DNA of 64,000 nt from an uncultured Clostridia bacterium. Lineage in GTDB: Bacteria > Bacillota > Clostridia > TANB77 > CAG-508. The position numbers and the translations under genes are program-made. Shown here in pieces: positions 32,699 through 41,062 of the stretch. How positions within the stretch are numbered: position 1 is the first letter of the stretch; each line of letters opens with the position of its first letter. Where the stretch lies: contig CAKPQH010000008.1 of the NCBI GenBank assembly GCA_934178475.1, positions 1-64,000 on the forward strand, given 5' to 3'. The notes beneath the pieces are model-generated. The model made no database searches. It was not told where the DNA came from and saw only the letters and a program-made list of their open reading frames with translations.

Positions 32699-34669
32699 TT
32701 ATATTTGTTTTGGTTTTCTTCCTCTTTTTTTAGTAGCAGTTGGTGCTACAGATACTTTTTCTTTATAATCTGGAAGTCTATATACACTTTCTTTTCCCCA
32801 ATTTCTTTCTACAAATGCATCAAATTCTTCTGCATCTCCATCAGTCATATTAAGTCTCATTTCTTTTATGTTGTTATCAGAGATTTTATTTGTTATTATA
32901 TATTCTCCATCAACATATTCTAATATGTTTCTATATTCATATAACTGTTTATCTGTCGTTTTCATAAAATAATATGTGGCATTATCAAAAAATTTATCAA
33001 ATTTTCCTTCTAATGTTTTTTCGTTTCTGTGGTCAAAAGTATATTCATTTTTGTTTTCAACTGGTATACATTCTGTAATTCTTTCTATATAACGATTACC
33101 TTTGTAATCTTTAACTAAATGTATATCAAAATTTAATACTTGTACAACTTGTTCTTCTGCTGTTTTTTCGTTTTTAAATACTCCTGCTCTAAGCATTGAG
33201 TTTCTTAGTGCTGTTACCAAATCTGGGAATGTTTTAGCGTGGTGAGTAAATAATGTAAATTTAGATGCAACCTGTGCTGATTGAATCATCCAAGATGCTA
33301 CGGGGTCTGTTGCAACCTCACCGATGATGTTAACAGAACCATCTGTTTTTTTCTGTACGTCCAAACACTCTTGTCCAGCTATTGTATCTGTTTCCCTCAT
33401 TGACAAGATATTTCTTGTTGGGTAAATTTTTCTTAAGTGCAACTCGAATGCTGTTTCTGTGATACGCAAGTTCATTGTTTCATATATATTTTCTATCATT
33501 GCCATAAGCATTGTTGTTTTACCACAACCTTGCTCACCAGTAAGTGATATAATTCTTGCACCTTTAACTAAGAATTTTAAAAGTGCTATTGTGTCTTCTT
33601 TTCCTGGATATCTAACTATTTGTTCAAGAGTTGCTCTTTTTACGTCGAATTTTCTTACAAAGAAAGCCCACGTTTCTGACATTGATGGTCTAACAACAAC
33701 GACACGTGATCCGTCTTTCATTTCATTAATCTTATAACCATTTGTATCAGACAACTGTCCTGGATTATTATATTTATAAATATTTTGACAAACCCTCTTT
33801 AATTCTGCTTCTGTTCCAAATGAAAGAAACGCTAAACGTATAGATTTACCTTGGAAGAATATCCAAATACTATCACATGCTCTTTGAACTCTATGTTCTT
33901 TCAGTTGTGCTAAGTAATCTACACTTTCTGTTTGTGCAACTTGGCTTATAAAACTTTCTGGAAGTCCTGATACACCACCAGAAACCCCATCTATATTCAT
34001 ATCTCTTATTTCGTCTATTGAACTGTAGCCTTTGTATAGTTGGTATATTCTTTGAACTACTATGTTTAATTTATCATTAAAAGAAAGGACAATTCCTTCT
34101 TTTTCATATATCTCATTAATTTCTTCTTCTGTTATAACATAACAAGGTTTTGTTTCACCTTGAATATATTTTAGCTCTGCTAAGTTGTATTTTTTTATAA
34201 GTTCTGTCAAAGCTTCATATCCAAGTTCTTTTTTATATGTATATATTAATATATCAAATTTATCTTGTGTTGTAAGTAGTGAAGGTATATCAAATGGAAT
34301 AGCTTTTGAAATGTTAATTTCGTCAACCCCATATTCTTTTGACAATAAATCATATATTAATTCTTTTACATATTTCTTATCATTAACGTCTCCATATGTA
34401 CAACCTTTTAAAGCTTTTTTTAGTTCATATTTTTTGTTTTTTCTTCTTTGTAGTTCTTCTTCTGATAAACCAATATCATATAAGTTAATTTTTGTTATTT
34501 CATCTAATCTTCTTTTTATAAAGTCTATCATCATTTCTAAAGTATATGTTTTATCATCAACTTCTTCTTTTTCGACTTCTGCATTTTGTTTAGCTTTTAG
34601 ATAATACATCACTGCAACAACTGCAACAGCAATTACTACAAATGTAAGCAATATATTAGTTATCGTCAT
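32699..34669 (-). CDS. CpaF/TadA-like secretion ATPase
   Basis: A 656-residue motor ATPase of the type II/IV secretion (CpaF) family. An N-terminal membrane helix (about 5-22) is unusual for CpaF, which is cytoplasmic. Residues about 80-350 form an extended N-terminal domain. Walker A GEQGCGKTT lies at about 377-385, the Asp-box/Walker B region SVNIIGEVATDP at about 450, with TLFTHHAKT just after it. The Walker B aspartate is replaced in NIIGEV, where a glutamate remains. The C-terminus ends in a basic KKRGRKPK motif. It is followed by the platform gene. Confidence 0.85.
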   Translation of the reverse strand: MTITNILLTFVVIAVAVVAVMYYLKAKQNAEVEKEEVDDKTYTLEMMIDFIKRRLDEITKINLYDIGLSEEELQRRKNKKYELKKALKGCTYGDVNDKKYVKELIYDLLSKEYGVDEINISKAIPFDIPSLLTTQDKFDILIYTYKKELGYEALTELIKKYNLAELKYIQGETKPCYVITEEEINEIYEKEGIVLSFNDKLNIVVQRIYQLYKGYSSIDEIRDMNIDGVSGGVSGLPESFISQVAQTESVDYLAQLKEHRVQRACDSIWIFFQGKSIRLAFLSFGTEAELKRVCQNIYKYNNPGQLSDTNGYKINEMKDGSRVVVVRPSMSETWAFFVRKFDVKRATLEQIVRYPGKEDTIALLKFLVKGARIISLTGEQGCGKTTMLMAMIENIYETMNLRITETAFELHLRKIYPTRNILSMRETDTIAGQECLDVQKKTDGSVNIIGEVATDPVASWMIQSAQVASKFTLFTHHAKTFPDLVTALRNSMLRAGVFKNEKTAEEQVVQVLNFDIHLVKDYKGNRYIERITECIPVENKNEYTFDHRNEKTLEGKFDKFFDNATYYFMKTTDKQLYEYRNILEYVDGEYIITNKISDNNIKEMRLNMTDGDAEEFDAFVERNWGKESVYRLPDYKEKVSVAPTATKKRGRKPKQI

Positions 34670-34681
34670 TTTCTTTTCCTC

Positions 34682-35530
34682 CTATCCATTATATCTCATC
34701 ATTTGTAACTCCTGTAATCTATTTTGAATATCTGTTGAAAGTCTTTTTATTTCTTGTATAAATTCATAATTGTCATCTTTATCTTTAACTTTCATCAAAT
34801 TTAAAAATAAATCAATAACATTTGCTTCTTGAACTGCTTCGAAAAACAAGCTATTAAAAGGTATTGTGTTTATCAATTTATTTTGTCTAAAAATATTTCT
34901 TGAAATATTTTTAACATTATATTTTGTATCTTTGTTGTATTTTCCTATTAATATTATAGAATTTTTATTGTTAATTCCTAATTCATTATTTTCGCAGAAA
35001 TTTTGTAAATACATCATTTCTTTTGCTGTTTGAACAGCAGTCAAAATAACTATGTCACTATGTTTTATAATAGCATTTTTAACTTCTTGTGATAGTTCTC
35101 TATCAATATCCACTATAACCATATCATAATATTGATTTGCAAGAAGAACAATTTTTTCATAATCCTGCTCTATATCTTCATAACTTTTTTCATGGTTTTT
35201 ACCAAGTCCTAAAAGCAATTCCAATCTGTCTTTTAAAACAACCTCTGTATAGTCTTTAACAATATCTTTAGACATCTTATTACTTTTTATTATTCTATCT
35301 AGTCCTTCAATTCCACCTTGATTAATTTTAGGTTGTGTATTTTTAAATAGTCTTTTTATCGTTTTATTTTCATTAACAAAGCTTTCTTTTATTGTTTCAT
35401 CTTTAAAACTAGTTGAAAGAAGTAAAATTTTCATATTATGTTCTATAGCCATTTGAGTTGCAAGAGCTATGCTTGACAAAGTATTTCCTGCTTCTCTTCT
35501 TGAATTATTATAAAAACTTATTATTGGCAT
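34682..35530 (-). CDS. TadZ/CpaE-like protein with degenerate P-loop (first copy)
   Basis: A 282-residue protein with the MinD/ParA fold layout. In the position of the deviant Walker A motif (KGGxGKT) it has NNSRREAGNT at about residues 7-17, so the lysines and the Gly-Lys-Thr are missing. The YDMVIVDIDRELS strand at about 136-148 and the SDIVILTAVQTAKEM strand correspond to switch and Walker B regions. TadZ proteins place Tad machines at a cell pole, and some have lost ATP binding. It is co-transcribed with a second such gene (8-base gap) and the ATPase gene. Confidence 0.7.
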   Translation of the reverse strand: MPIISFYNNSRREAGNTLSSIALATQMAIEHNMKILLLSTSFKDETIKESFVNENKTIKRLFKNTQPKINQGGIEGLDRIIKSNKMSKDIVKDYTEVVLKDRLELLLGLGKNHEKSYEDIEQDYEKIVLLANQYYDMVIVDIDRELSQEVKNAIIKHSDIVILTAVQTAKEMMYLQNFCENNELGINNKNSIILIGKYNKDTKYNVKNISRNIFRQNKLINTIPFNSLFFEAVQEANVIDLFLNLMKVKDKDDNYEFIQEIKRLSTDIQNRLQELQMMRYNG

Positions 35531-35538
35531 ATTTATCC

Positions 35539-36231
35539 CTATTCCTTTACTATTCTTAATATTTTACTTACATGTTTTTCTTCTACTATGTCTTGAACTA
35601 TATAAGCCAAACTTTCTTTGTACCCAGCTGATAATCTTCTATGTTTTAGGCTTGCAACTCTTTGATTTTCTTTAATAACTTTGTCATCTTCTTCTGTAAT
35701 CGGAAAGTATATTGTATATTCATTCCATTTTACTTTGCATTCTAAAGATAAGAAATTTAAATATTCTTCATCTTCTTTCGTTGTATCATAAGCAAACAGA
35801 ACTTTTGTTACTTCCATAGTTCTATCTAAATTTTCTAATATCTCAATTCCTTTTCTTAAAGAGTATAAATCAAACCCTGTAACAAAATATTTTTTATCAG
35901 CATTCGCAATATCAAATTTTTCCAAATTTGCATTGCTATCAATATCAATTAAAATATAATCATAAGGCCAATCTTCTTCTTTTGTTTCCTCATGTAGTCC
36001 TATAAATCTATTTATTTCTTTCATTTCATTAAATCCTACTGCAACATCAATATCTTCAAAATCAGTTATATAAGACATAGTAGGATTTATAGTTGGTACT
36101 ATGTATTTTGATTTTTGTAAAATTGTTGTATCTATAACTAATACTCTATTATTTAATAATTTCAATATTTTTGCAACATACATTATAAAGTCAGTTTTAT
36201 CGTATGCACCTATAAATCCTATTTTTTTCAT
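35539..36231 (-). CDS. TadZ/CpaE-like protein with degenerate P-loop (second copy)
   Basis: A 230-residue protein, again with a ParA/MinD-like order of strands: MKKIGFIGAYDKTDFIMYVAKIL at the N-terminus, NRVLVIDTT at about 28-36, YDYILIDIDSNANLEKFDIA at about 90-108, KKYFVTGFDLYSLRKGIEIL at about 113-132. The P-loop reads GAYDKTDF, keeping a Lys-Thr but not the glycine pattern. It may form a pair with the next gene's product. It starts 22 bases after the CpaB-like gene. Confidence 0.65.
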   Translation of the reverse strand: MKKIGFIGAYDKTDFIMYVAKILKLLNNRVLVIDTTILQKSKYIVPTINPTMSYITDFEDIDVAVGFNEMKEINRFIGLHEETKEEDWPYDYILIDIDSNANLEKFDIANADKKYFVTGFDLYSLRKGIEILENLDRTMEVTKVLFAYDTTKEDEEYLNFLSLECKVKWNEYTIYFPITEEDDKVIKENQRVASLKHRRLSAGYKESLAYIVQDIVEEKHVSKILRIVKE

Positions 36232-36253
36232 AAGAATTCCTTTCTTTTGATTA

Positions 36254-37171
36254 TTACATTCCTAAAGATTCAAGATATGTTTTTCTATCTGTTTTTGTTG
36301 TTGTTATACTTTCTTGTATTCCAGTAGCGGCATTTTCTGTTGTTCCATTTTGTACTTGGCTGTTAATGTAATCATTTCTTAACGCTTTATTTGATTCAGA
36401 ATATCTAGCTTTTAAAGCTTCTGATGCTTTATTTACAATATTAGCATCACTATTCATTAAATTAGTAACTTCTCCGCTTGGTACATAAGTAGCTTTAGCA
36501 GCTCCTTGACTTCCTGAATCAACATATTTAATTGCATATAATTTAGCTCCATTAATTTTGTAAGCTTCAACTATTGCACTAGACATAATTAAAATTTCTT
36601 CTTCTGATAAATTCATCCAAATTGTATCATTTAATCCATCTGGGAAAGTTACTGCTTTTTTAGATAATACTATAAAATCTTGACTATTTGGTAGCATCAA
36701 TCTTATATCCACATATTCTCCAGCGACCAAATCTACTGGTAAGCTAATCATATTATATTCTGCTTTTCTAACATCATCTGTCATATCAGTTCTTTTAATT
36801 AAATTTGTTGTTATTACTGTGTTTTTTTTCATATCAACCGCAGCTATAACAGGTTTAGCATCTCCTTCACCTTCAGATGTTGATATATTATTTAATAATG
36901 TGTCTATATCTCCAGTAGCGTTAGCTGGTACTGCTGTATTACTTACTGCTACTCTGTTACACATTTCAGCTGTAATTGTTTGGTTTGCAACAACATCTTC
37001 TTTTAAAACATATACCATTGTTTTTGCTTTTGTTTCTTCATCTATTTGTTGATTTAATTTATTTATTTGCCTAAATAATAAAAATCCCACTCCTGCTGCT
37101 ATAACCAATCCTATAATTAATCCTATCAATAATGAATTTCTTGATTTTCTTTGCATTGGATTTACTGCCAT
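36254..37171 (-). CDS. CpaB/RcpC-like SAF-domain protein
   Basis: A 305-residue membrane-anchored protein. A basic N-terminus and a transmembrane helix (about 14-34) are followed by an SAF domain (VYVLKEDVVANQTITAEMCNRVAV, about 48-72; KNTVITTNLI, about 113-122) and a CpaB-type periplasmic domain (LPVDLVAGEYVDIRLMLPN, about 140-158). The C-terminus is helical and polar. CpaB proteins bind the pilus channel in Tad systems. It is the first gene of the cluster and has a promoter upstream. Confidence 0.83.
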   Translation of the reverse strand: MAVNPMQRKSRNSLLIGLIIGLVIAAGVGFLLFRQINKLNQQIDEETKAKTMVYVLKEDVVANQTITAEMCNRVAVSNTAVPANATGDIDTLLNNISTSEGEGDAKPVIAAVDMKKNTVITTNLIKRTDMTDDVRKAEYNMISLPVDLVAGEYVDIRLMLPNSQDFIVLSKKAVTFPDGLNDTIWMNLSEEEILIMSSAIVEAYKINGAKLYAIKYVDSGSQGAAKATYVPSGEVTNLMNSDANIVNKASEALKARYSESNKALRNDYINSQVQNGTTENAATGIQESITTTKTDRKTYLESLGM

Positions 37172-37227
37172 AATAAATTCCTCCTTAAAAACATTTTTAT
37201 CTTCATTTTATACTCATTTTCTTTTTA

Positions 37228-37256
37228 ATTTTACATCTTTTCTGTTCTTAAATCAA
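37228..37256 (-). promoter_or_regulatory. Promoter of the pilus-like operon
   Basis: TTGATT (37251-37256) and TAAAAT (37228-37233) on the minus strand are spaced by 17 bases. It lies about 57 bases upstream of the CpaB-like start, where AAGGAGG is present. Transcription from here may run through 14 kb of cluster. Confidence 0.55.
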
Positions 37257-37310
37257 TAGATTTGCATTCTGTCACAAAAACTTAATTTTTTTGTAATATT
37301 TTTGTAATAT

Positions 37311-38192
37311 TTATTTTATATTTAAATTTTCTAATGCTTTTGCTACACCATCTTCATTGTTAGTATATTCTGTAATATAATCAGCAACTTCTGACACTTT
37401 TGGATTGCAGCCTTTCATTGCAATTCCCATTCCTGCATTCTCAATCATAATTTTATCGTTCATATTGTCACCAATAGTTATTATTTCTTCTTTTCTTATA
37501 TTTAGTTTTTCTATTAAATATTCTATTGCATACCATTTATCTACATTTTCCATTGAAACTTCTGTATAAAAATATTCTATATCAATCTCTTCACTACCTT
37601 GTTTTATAACTTTTCTCGACATATGCGATACATCTAACACTTCTGTTTCCTTAATCATTTTTAGTTTTCTCATAATAGAATTAAACACCATTTCATCTTC
37701 ATCACATATCATTATTTTAAGTATATTTTCATTTTCTGGCATAAAATTAATATAATCATACATATCTTCAACTATTGTTAAACTTGTTTTCTTTGACTCT
37801 TCTTTTTTTAGATTTTCTTTGAAATAATATAAAACATTATATTTTAATTTTTTTGTTAGAATTGTTTTATTAGTATAAACTGTATAAAATATATTGTTTT
37901 CTTCACATATATTCATTATTTCCATTAATTTTTTTCTTGGAATATATTTTTCATATATATTTTTATTTTCTTTTATATCATAAATTACAGCTCCATTTCC
38001 TGCAATTATATAATTTTCAATTCCAATTTCATTTGCAATCCCCATTATAGAATCTATTGTTCTTCCAGATGCAATAATAACTTCAGTTCCATTATCAATA
38101 ATTTTTTTTAAGTCGTTTTTTGTTTTATCGGTCACTTCTCCATAAGTGTTTAACATTGTTCCATCTAAATCAATTGCTATTAATTTATACAT
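37311..38192 (-). CDS. Cof-type HAD-IIB family phosphatase
   Basis: A 293-residue cytoplasmic phosphatase. Motif I DLDGT at residues 8-12 has the nucleophile Asp. ASGRT at about 41-45 gives motif II. The C2B cap lies in the middle. Motif IV GDNMND is at about 242-247. The family dephosphorylates sugar phosphates, FMN or similar metabolites; the substrate cannot be read from sequence. No overlap with neighbours. Confidence 0.88.
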   Translation of the reverse strand: MYKLIAIDLDGTMLNTYGEVTDKTKNDLKKIIDNGTEVIIASGRTIDSIMGIANEIGIENYIIAGNGAVIYDIKENKNIYEKYIPRKKLMEIMNICEENNIFYTVYTNKTILTKKLKYNVLYYFKENLKKEESKKTSLTIVEDMYDYINFMPENENILKIMICDEDEMVFNSIMRKLKMIKETEVLDVSHMSRKVIKQGSEEIDIEYFYTEVSMENVDKWYAIEYLIEKLNIRKEEIITIGDNMNDKIMIENAGMGIAMKGCNPKVSEVADYITEYTNNEDGVAKALENLNIK

Positions 38193-38394
38193 TATTTTTA
38201 TTCCTTTCTCATTTCTTTTACTTGCTAATTATATATTTTTTTGTTTTTTTTTACAATATATTTTACTTTTATTTCTTTATTTTTTATTTCCATATTTTTC
38301 TTTGTTTATTTTTTATTTTTTTGCGCATCATAAGTTTAGAAAAAGAAATCACTTTTTCTTTAATTTGTTAATGTTAACAGGAGGTGAATTAGGA

Positions 38395-38601
38395 ATGGCA
38401 AATACTAATAGTAATAAAAAATTAGTTCCTGAAGCTATGAGCGCTTTAGATAAGTTCAAATACGAAGTTGCTTCAGAAGTTGGAGTTAATTTAAAAGATG
38501 GTTACAATGGTGACTTATCTTCAAGAGATGCTGGTAAAATAGGTGGAAACATGGTTAAGAAAATGATCCAACAAGTTGAAAACGGAATGGCTAACAAATA
38601 G
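38395..38601 (+). CDS. Alpha/beta-type small acid-soluble spore protein
   Basis: A 68-residue SASP starting MANTNSNKKLVPEAM. The stretch KYEVASEVGVNL holds the GPR protease cleavage site of the family, and RDAGKIGGNMVKKMI is the second signature block. SASPs coat spore DNA and protect it from UV and heat, then are degraded on germination. GGAGGTG precedes the ATG at 38395, so the longer frame reaching back to 38146 is not the gene. CATCATA at 38326-38332 could be a sigma-G -10 box, but no clear -35 was found. A terminator follows at 38701. Confidence 0.95.
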   Translation: MANTNSNKKLVPEAMSALDKFKYEVASEVGVNLKDGYNGDLSSRDAGKIGGNMVKKMIQQVENGMANK

Positions 38602-38700
38602 TTTATGTTTCTATTATAGTTTTATTTAACAGTAGTTTCGGCAGAAGTATTTTTCTTGGTTTTACGTTTGAATGAATAGTTTTCTACTCATCAATACATA

Positions 38701-38725
38701 AAGGCAGGAGATGTGCTCCTGCCTT
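38701..38725 (+). terminator. Terminator after spore protein gene
   Basis: A perfect 10-base stem (AAGGCAGGAG with CTCCTGCCTT) and a 5-base loop are followed by T-rich sequence. It lies about 100 bases beyond the SASP stop. Confidence 0.8.
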
Positions 38726-38793
38726 ATTAATTTCTTTTTCATTTTCTTCACACTTTTCATTTTTATACATATAAAATTATAAAGGAGGATTTT

Positions 38794-40641
38794 ATGTGTG
38801 GAATTGTAGGTTATGTTAATTATAAAAATGACGTTCCAAATTACAAAAACGTCTTAAATAATATGCTTCAAAAACTTTCTTATCGTGGACCAGATGAAGA
38901 AGGTACATATATTAACAAATATGTTTGTTTAGGTCATAAAAGATTAATTGTGTTAGATCCTAAAGGTGGTAAACAACCGATGATTGAACGTTATTCTTTC
39001 GGAGAATATGTTATAACTTATAATGGTCAAATTTATAATACTGATGAATTAAAACAAGAACTTTCAAATAATGGTTTTTCTTTTAATAGTTATAGTGATA
39101 CTGAAATACTTTTAAAGGCTTATATACATTATAAGTCTGACGTTGTTAATCACTTAAACGGTATTTTCTCTTTTGCTGTTTGGAATACAAAAACACAGGA
39201 ATTATTTTTAGCTAGAGATCATTTTGGAATTAAACCTTTATTTTATACTCTTTGTAATGAAAGTTTTATATTTGCATCAGAATTAAAGGCTATTTTTGAA
39301 TATCCTGGTGTCAAAAAAATTATTGATAGACAAGGAATATCTGAATTATTTGGAATTGGCCCTGCTACAACATCTGGAATTACAGTATATAAAGATATTT
39401 TAGAATTAAAGCCTGGTCATTTTGCAATTTACAATAAAGATGGACTTCATATAGAAAAATATTGGGAATTAAAAACTAAGCATCATTTCGACGATTTTAA
39501 TACCACTTGTGATAAAGTAAAATTCTTACTTGAAGATTCAATTAATAGACAATTAAAATCAGATATGCCATTATGTACTTTTCTATCAGGAGGTTTAGAT
39601 TCTAGCATTTTGACTTATTATATCTCTAATTACAGAAAAGAACATAGTTTATCCCCACTTGACACTTACTCTGTTGATTATGTTGATAATGATAAAAACT
39701 TTGTTAAATCTGATTTTCAACCAAATTCTGATAATTATTACATTGATTTAATGACAAAACATGTAGAATGTAACCATCATACTGTTATGCTTGACACTCC
39801 TGCTTTGGCAGAAGCTTTAGAATCTGCAATGATTGCTAGAGATGTTCCCGGTATGGCAGATGTAGACTCATCTTTATACCTTTTCTGTAAAGAAGTTAAA
39901 AAAGAAAAAACTGTTACTTTAATGGGTGAATGTGCTGATGAAATATTCTGTGGATATCCTTGGTTTTTTAGAGAAGATAGTCTAAACTCTCATACTTTCC
40001 CTTGGTCCATAGCTATTGATGAAAGACAAAAACTATTAAATGATTCTATTTCTAGTAAAATTAATTTAAAAGAGTATATTGATTATAGATATAATCAAAG
40101 CTTAGCAAATGTTGATATTTTAGATAATGATTCAAGTGAAACTTCTGAAAAAAGAAAAATTGCATATTTAACTATAAACTGGTTTATGAATACATTAGTT
40201 GTAAGAGCAGATAGAATGAGTATGGCAAATGGTTTTGAAATCCGTGTACCTTTCTGTGATTATAGATTAGCTGAATATATGTATAATGTGCCTTGGGAAA
40301 TGAAAGCTTATAAAGGTAGAGAAAAAGGATTACTTCGTCATATAATGAAAGGAATACTTCCAGATGAAATAGTCGATAGAAAAAAATCACCATATCCGAA
40401 AACGCATAATCCAACATATTTAAAAGCAGTCAAAGAAATGCTTACAAATATCATGAAAAATTATGACAGTCCAATCAATTATTTATTAAATAGAGATTAT
40501 ATTTTAGATATTATAAATACTGATGGCAAAGCATTTTCTAGACCATGGTTTGGTCAACTTATGACTGGACCTCAACTTATGGCGTATTTATGTCAGGTTA
40601 ATATGTGGCTTGAAAAATATCAACCTAAAATTGAAATTTAA
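38794..40641 (+). CDS. asnB: Asparagine synthase (glutamine-hydrolysing)
   Basis: A 615-residue two-domain enzyme. Cys2 of MCGIVGY is the glutaminase nucleophile, with RGPDEEG and a TYNGQIYN segment following. The synthetase domain has the ATP pyrophosphatase motif SGGLDSS at about residue 265. It converts aspartate to asparagine with glutamine-derived ammonia. AGGAGG precedes the ATG. The final codons and the terminator are found again, decayed, about 380 bases downstream, with a RhuM fragment between. Confidence 0.93.
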   Translation: MCGIVGYVNYKNDVPNYKNVLNNMLQKLSYRGPDEEGTYINKYVCLGHKRLIVLDPKGGKQPMIERYSFGEYVITYNGQIYNTDELKQELSNNGFSFNSYSDTEILLKAYIHYKSDVVNHLNGIFSFAVWNTKTQELFLARDHFGIKPLFYTLCNESFIFASELKAIFEYPGVKKIIDRQGISELFGIGPATTSGITVYKDILELKPGHFAIYNKDGLHIEKYWELKTKHHFDDFNTTCDKVKFLLEDSINRQLKSDMPLCTFLSGGLDSSILTYYISNYRKEHSLSPLDTYSVDYVDNDKNFVKSDFQPNSDNYYIDLMTKHVECNHHTVMLDTPALAEALESAMIARDVPGMADVDSSLYLFCKEVKKEKTVTLMGECADEIFCGYPWFFREDSLNSHTFPWSIAIDERQKLLNDSISSKINLKEYIDYRYNQSLANVDILDNDSSETSEKRKIAYLTINWFMNTLVVRADRMSMANGFEIRVPFCDYRLAEYMYNVPWEMKAYKGREKGLLRHIMKGILPDEIVDRKKSPYPKTHNPTYLKAVKEMLTNIMKNYDSPINYLLNRDYILDIINTDGKAFSRPWFGQLMTGPQLMAYLCQVNMWLEKYQPKIEI

Positions 40642-40680
40642 GTTTAAAATAGAGGTTTGAAAATAACCTCTATTTTACTT
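40600..40680. repeat. asnB 3' end, first copy of direct repeat
   Basis: This stretch covers the last 14 asnB codons, the stop and the terminator. A diverged copy occupies 40980-41062. The coding parts share nearly all bases over the first about 40 positions, and both are followed by a GAGGT-stem hairpin and ATTTTACTTT. Confidence 0.75.
40646..40676 (+). terminator. asnB terminator
   Basis: A perfect 12-base stem (40646-40657 with 40665-40676) and a 7-base loop are followed by a T-rich stretch, 4 bases beyond the asnB stop. Confidence 0.85.
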
Positions 40681-40681
40681 T

Positions 40682-41002
40682 TTATGTGTTATTTAAATTC
40701 TTTGTTTCAATCACTAGCTCATCAAAATCCGAAATATAATTTTTTCCATCTGAGGCAGTTACTCTAATTTTTTGAATAACTGATTCTTGTTCTAATTCCC
40801 CTGTTTTAAAAATGTTTTGTAAATGATATGTAATATTATTTTCTGCTACATTAAATAATTTAGACATTGATTTTTGAGTTAACCAAAAATCTTCTTCATT
40901 ATACAAAACCTCTACTGATATATTTTCATTATTTTGGCTTTGGTAAATAATTAAATCTTTTAAATTCTCTATATTATTCAATATGTGGCTTGAAAATATC
41001 AA
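40682..41002 (-). pseudogene. RhuM-family remnant
   Basis: The frame covers 106 codons from a TTG. Residues about 17-88 match the N-terminal part of RhuM-like virulence or phage-antirepressor proteins (IIYQSQ...EVLYNEEDFWLTQKSMSKLFNVAENNITYHLQNIFKTGEL). The last about 16 residues (YISDFDELVIETKN) look like the C-terminal end of the same family, so the centre of about 220 residues seems deleted. The N-terminus lies within a copy of the asnB 3' end and has no ribosome site. A full RhuM protein is about 330 residues, so this is a decayed gene. Confidence 0.75.
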
Positions 41003-41062
41003 GCTAAAATCGAATTATAAAATATTATTAATGAGGTGATAACATATCACCTCATTTTACTT
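40980..41062. repeat. asnB 3' end, decayed second copy
   Basis: It starts AATATGTGGCTTGAAAATAT as does the asnB 3' end, but one A is missing and other changes follow, so the frame is broken. A hairpin and an ATTTTACTTT end follow, as in the first copy. Confidence 0.75.
41030..41056. terminator. Hairpin downstream of deacetylase gene
   Basis: An 11-base perfect stem (41030-41040 with 41046-41056) ends adjacent to the deacetylase stop codon. It corresponds to the asnB terminator in the duplicated segment and may terminate in both directions. Confidence 0.65.

Noticed and set aside
38146..38394. Upstream extension of the spore protein frame
   Set aside because: The extension is Phe- and Leu-rich, lacks a ribosome site, and the family start MANTN with GGAGGTG is at 38395.
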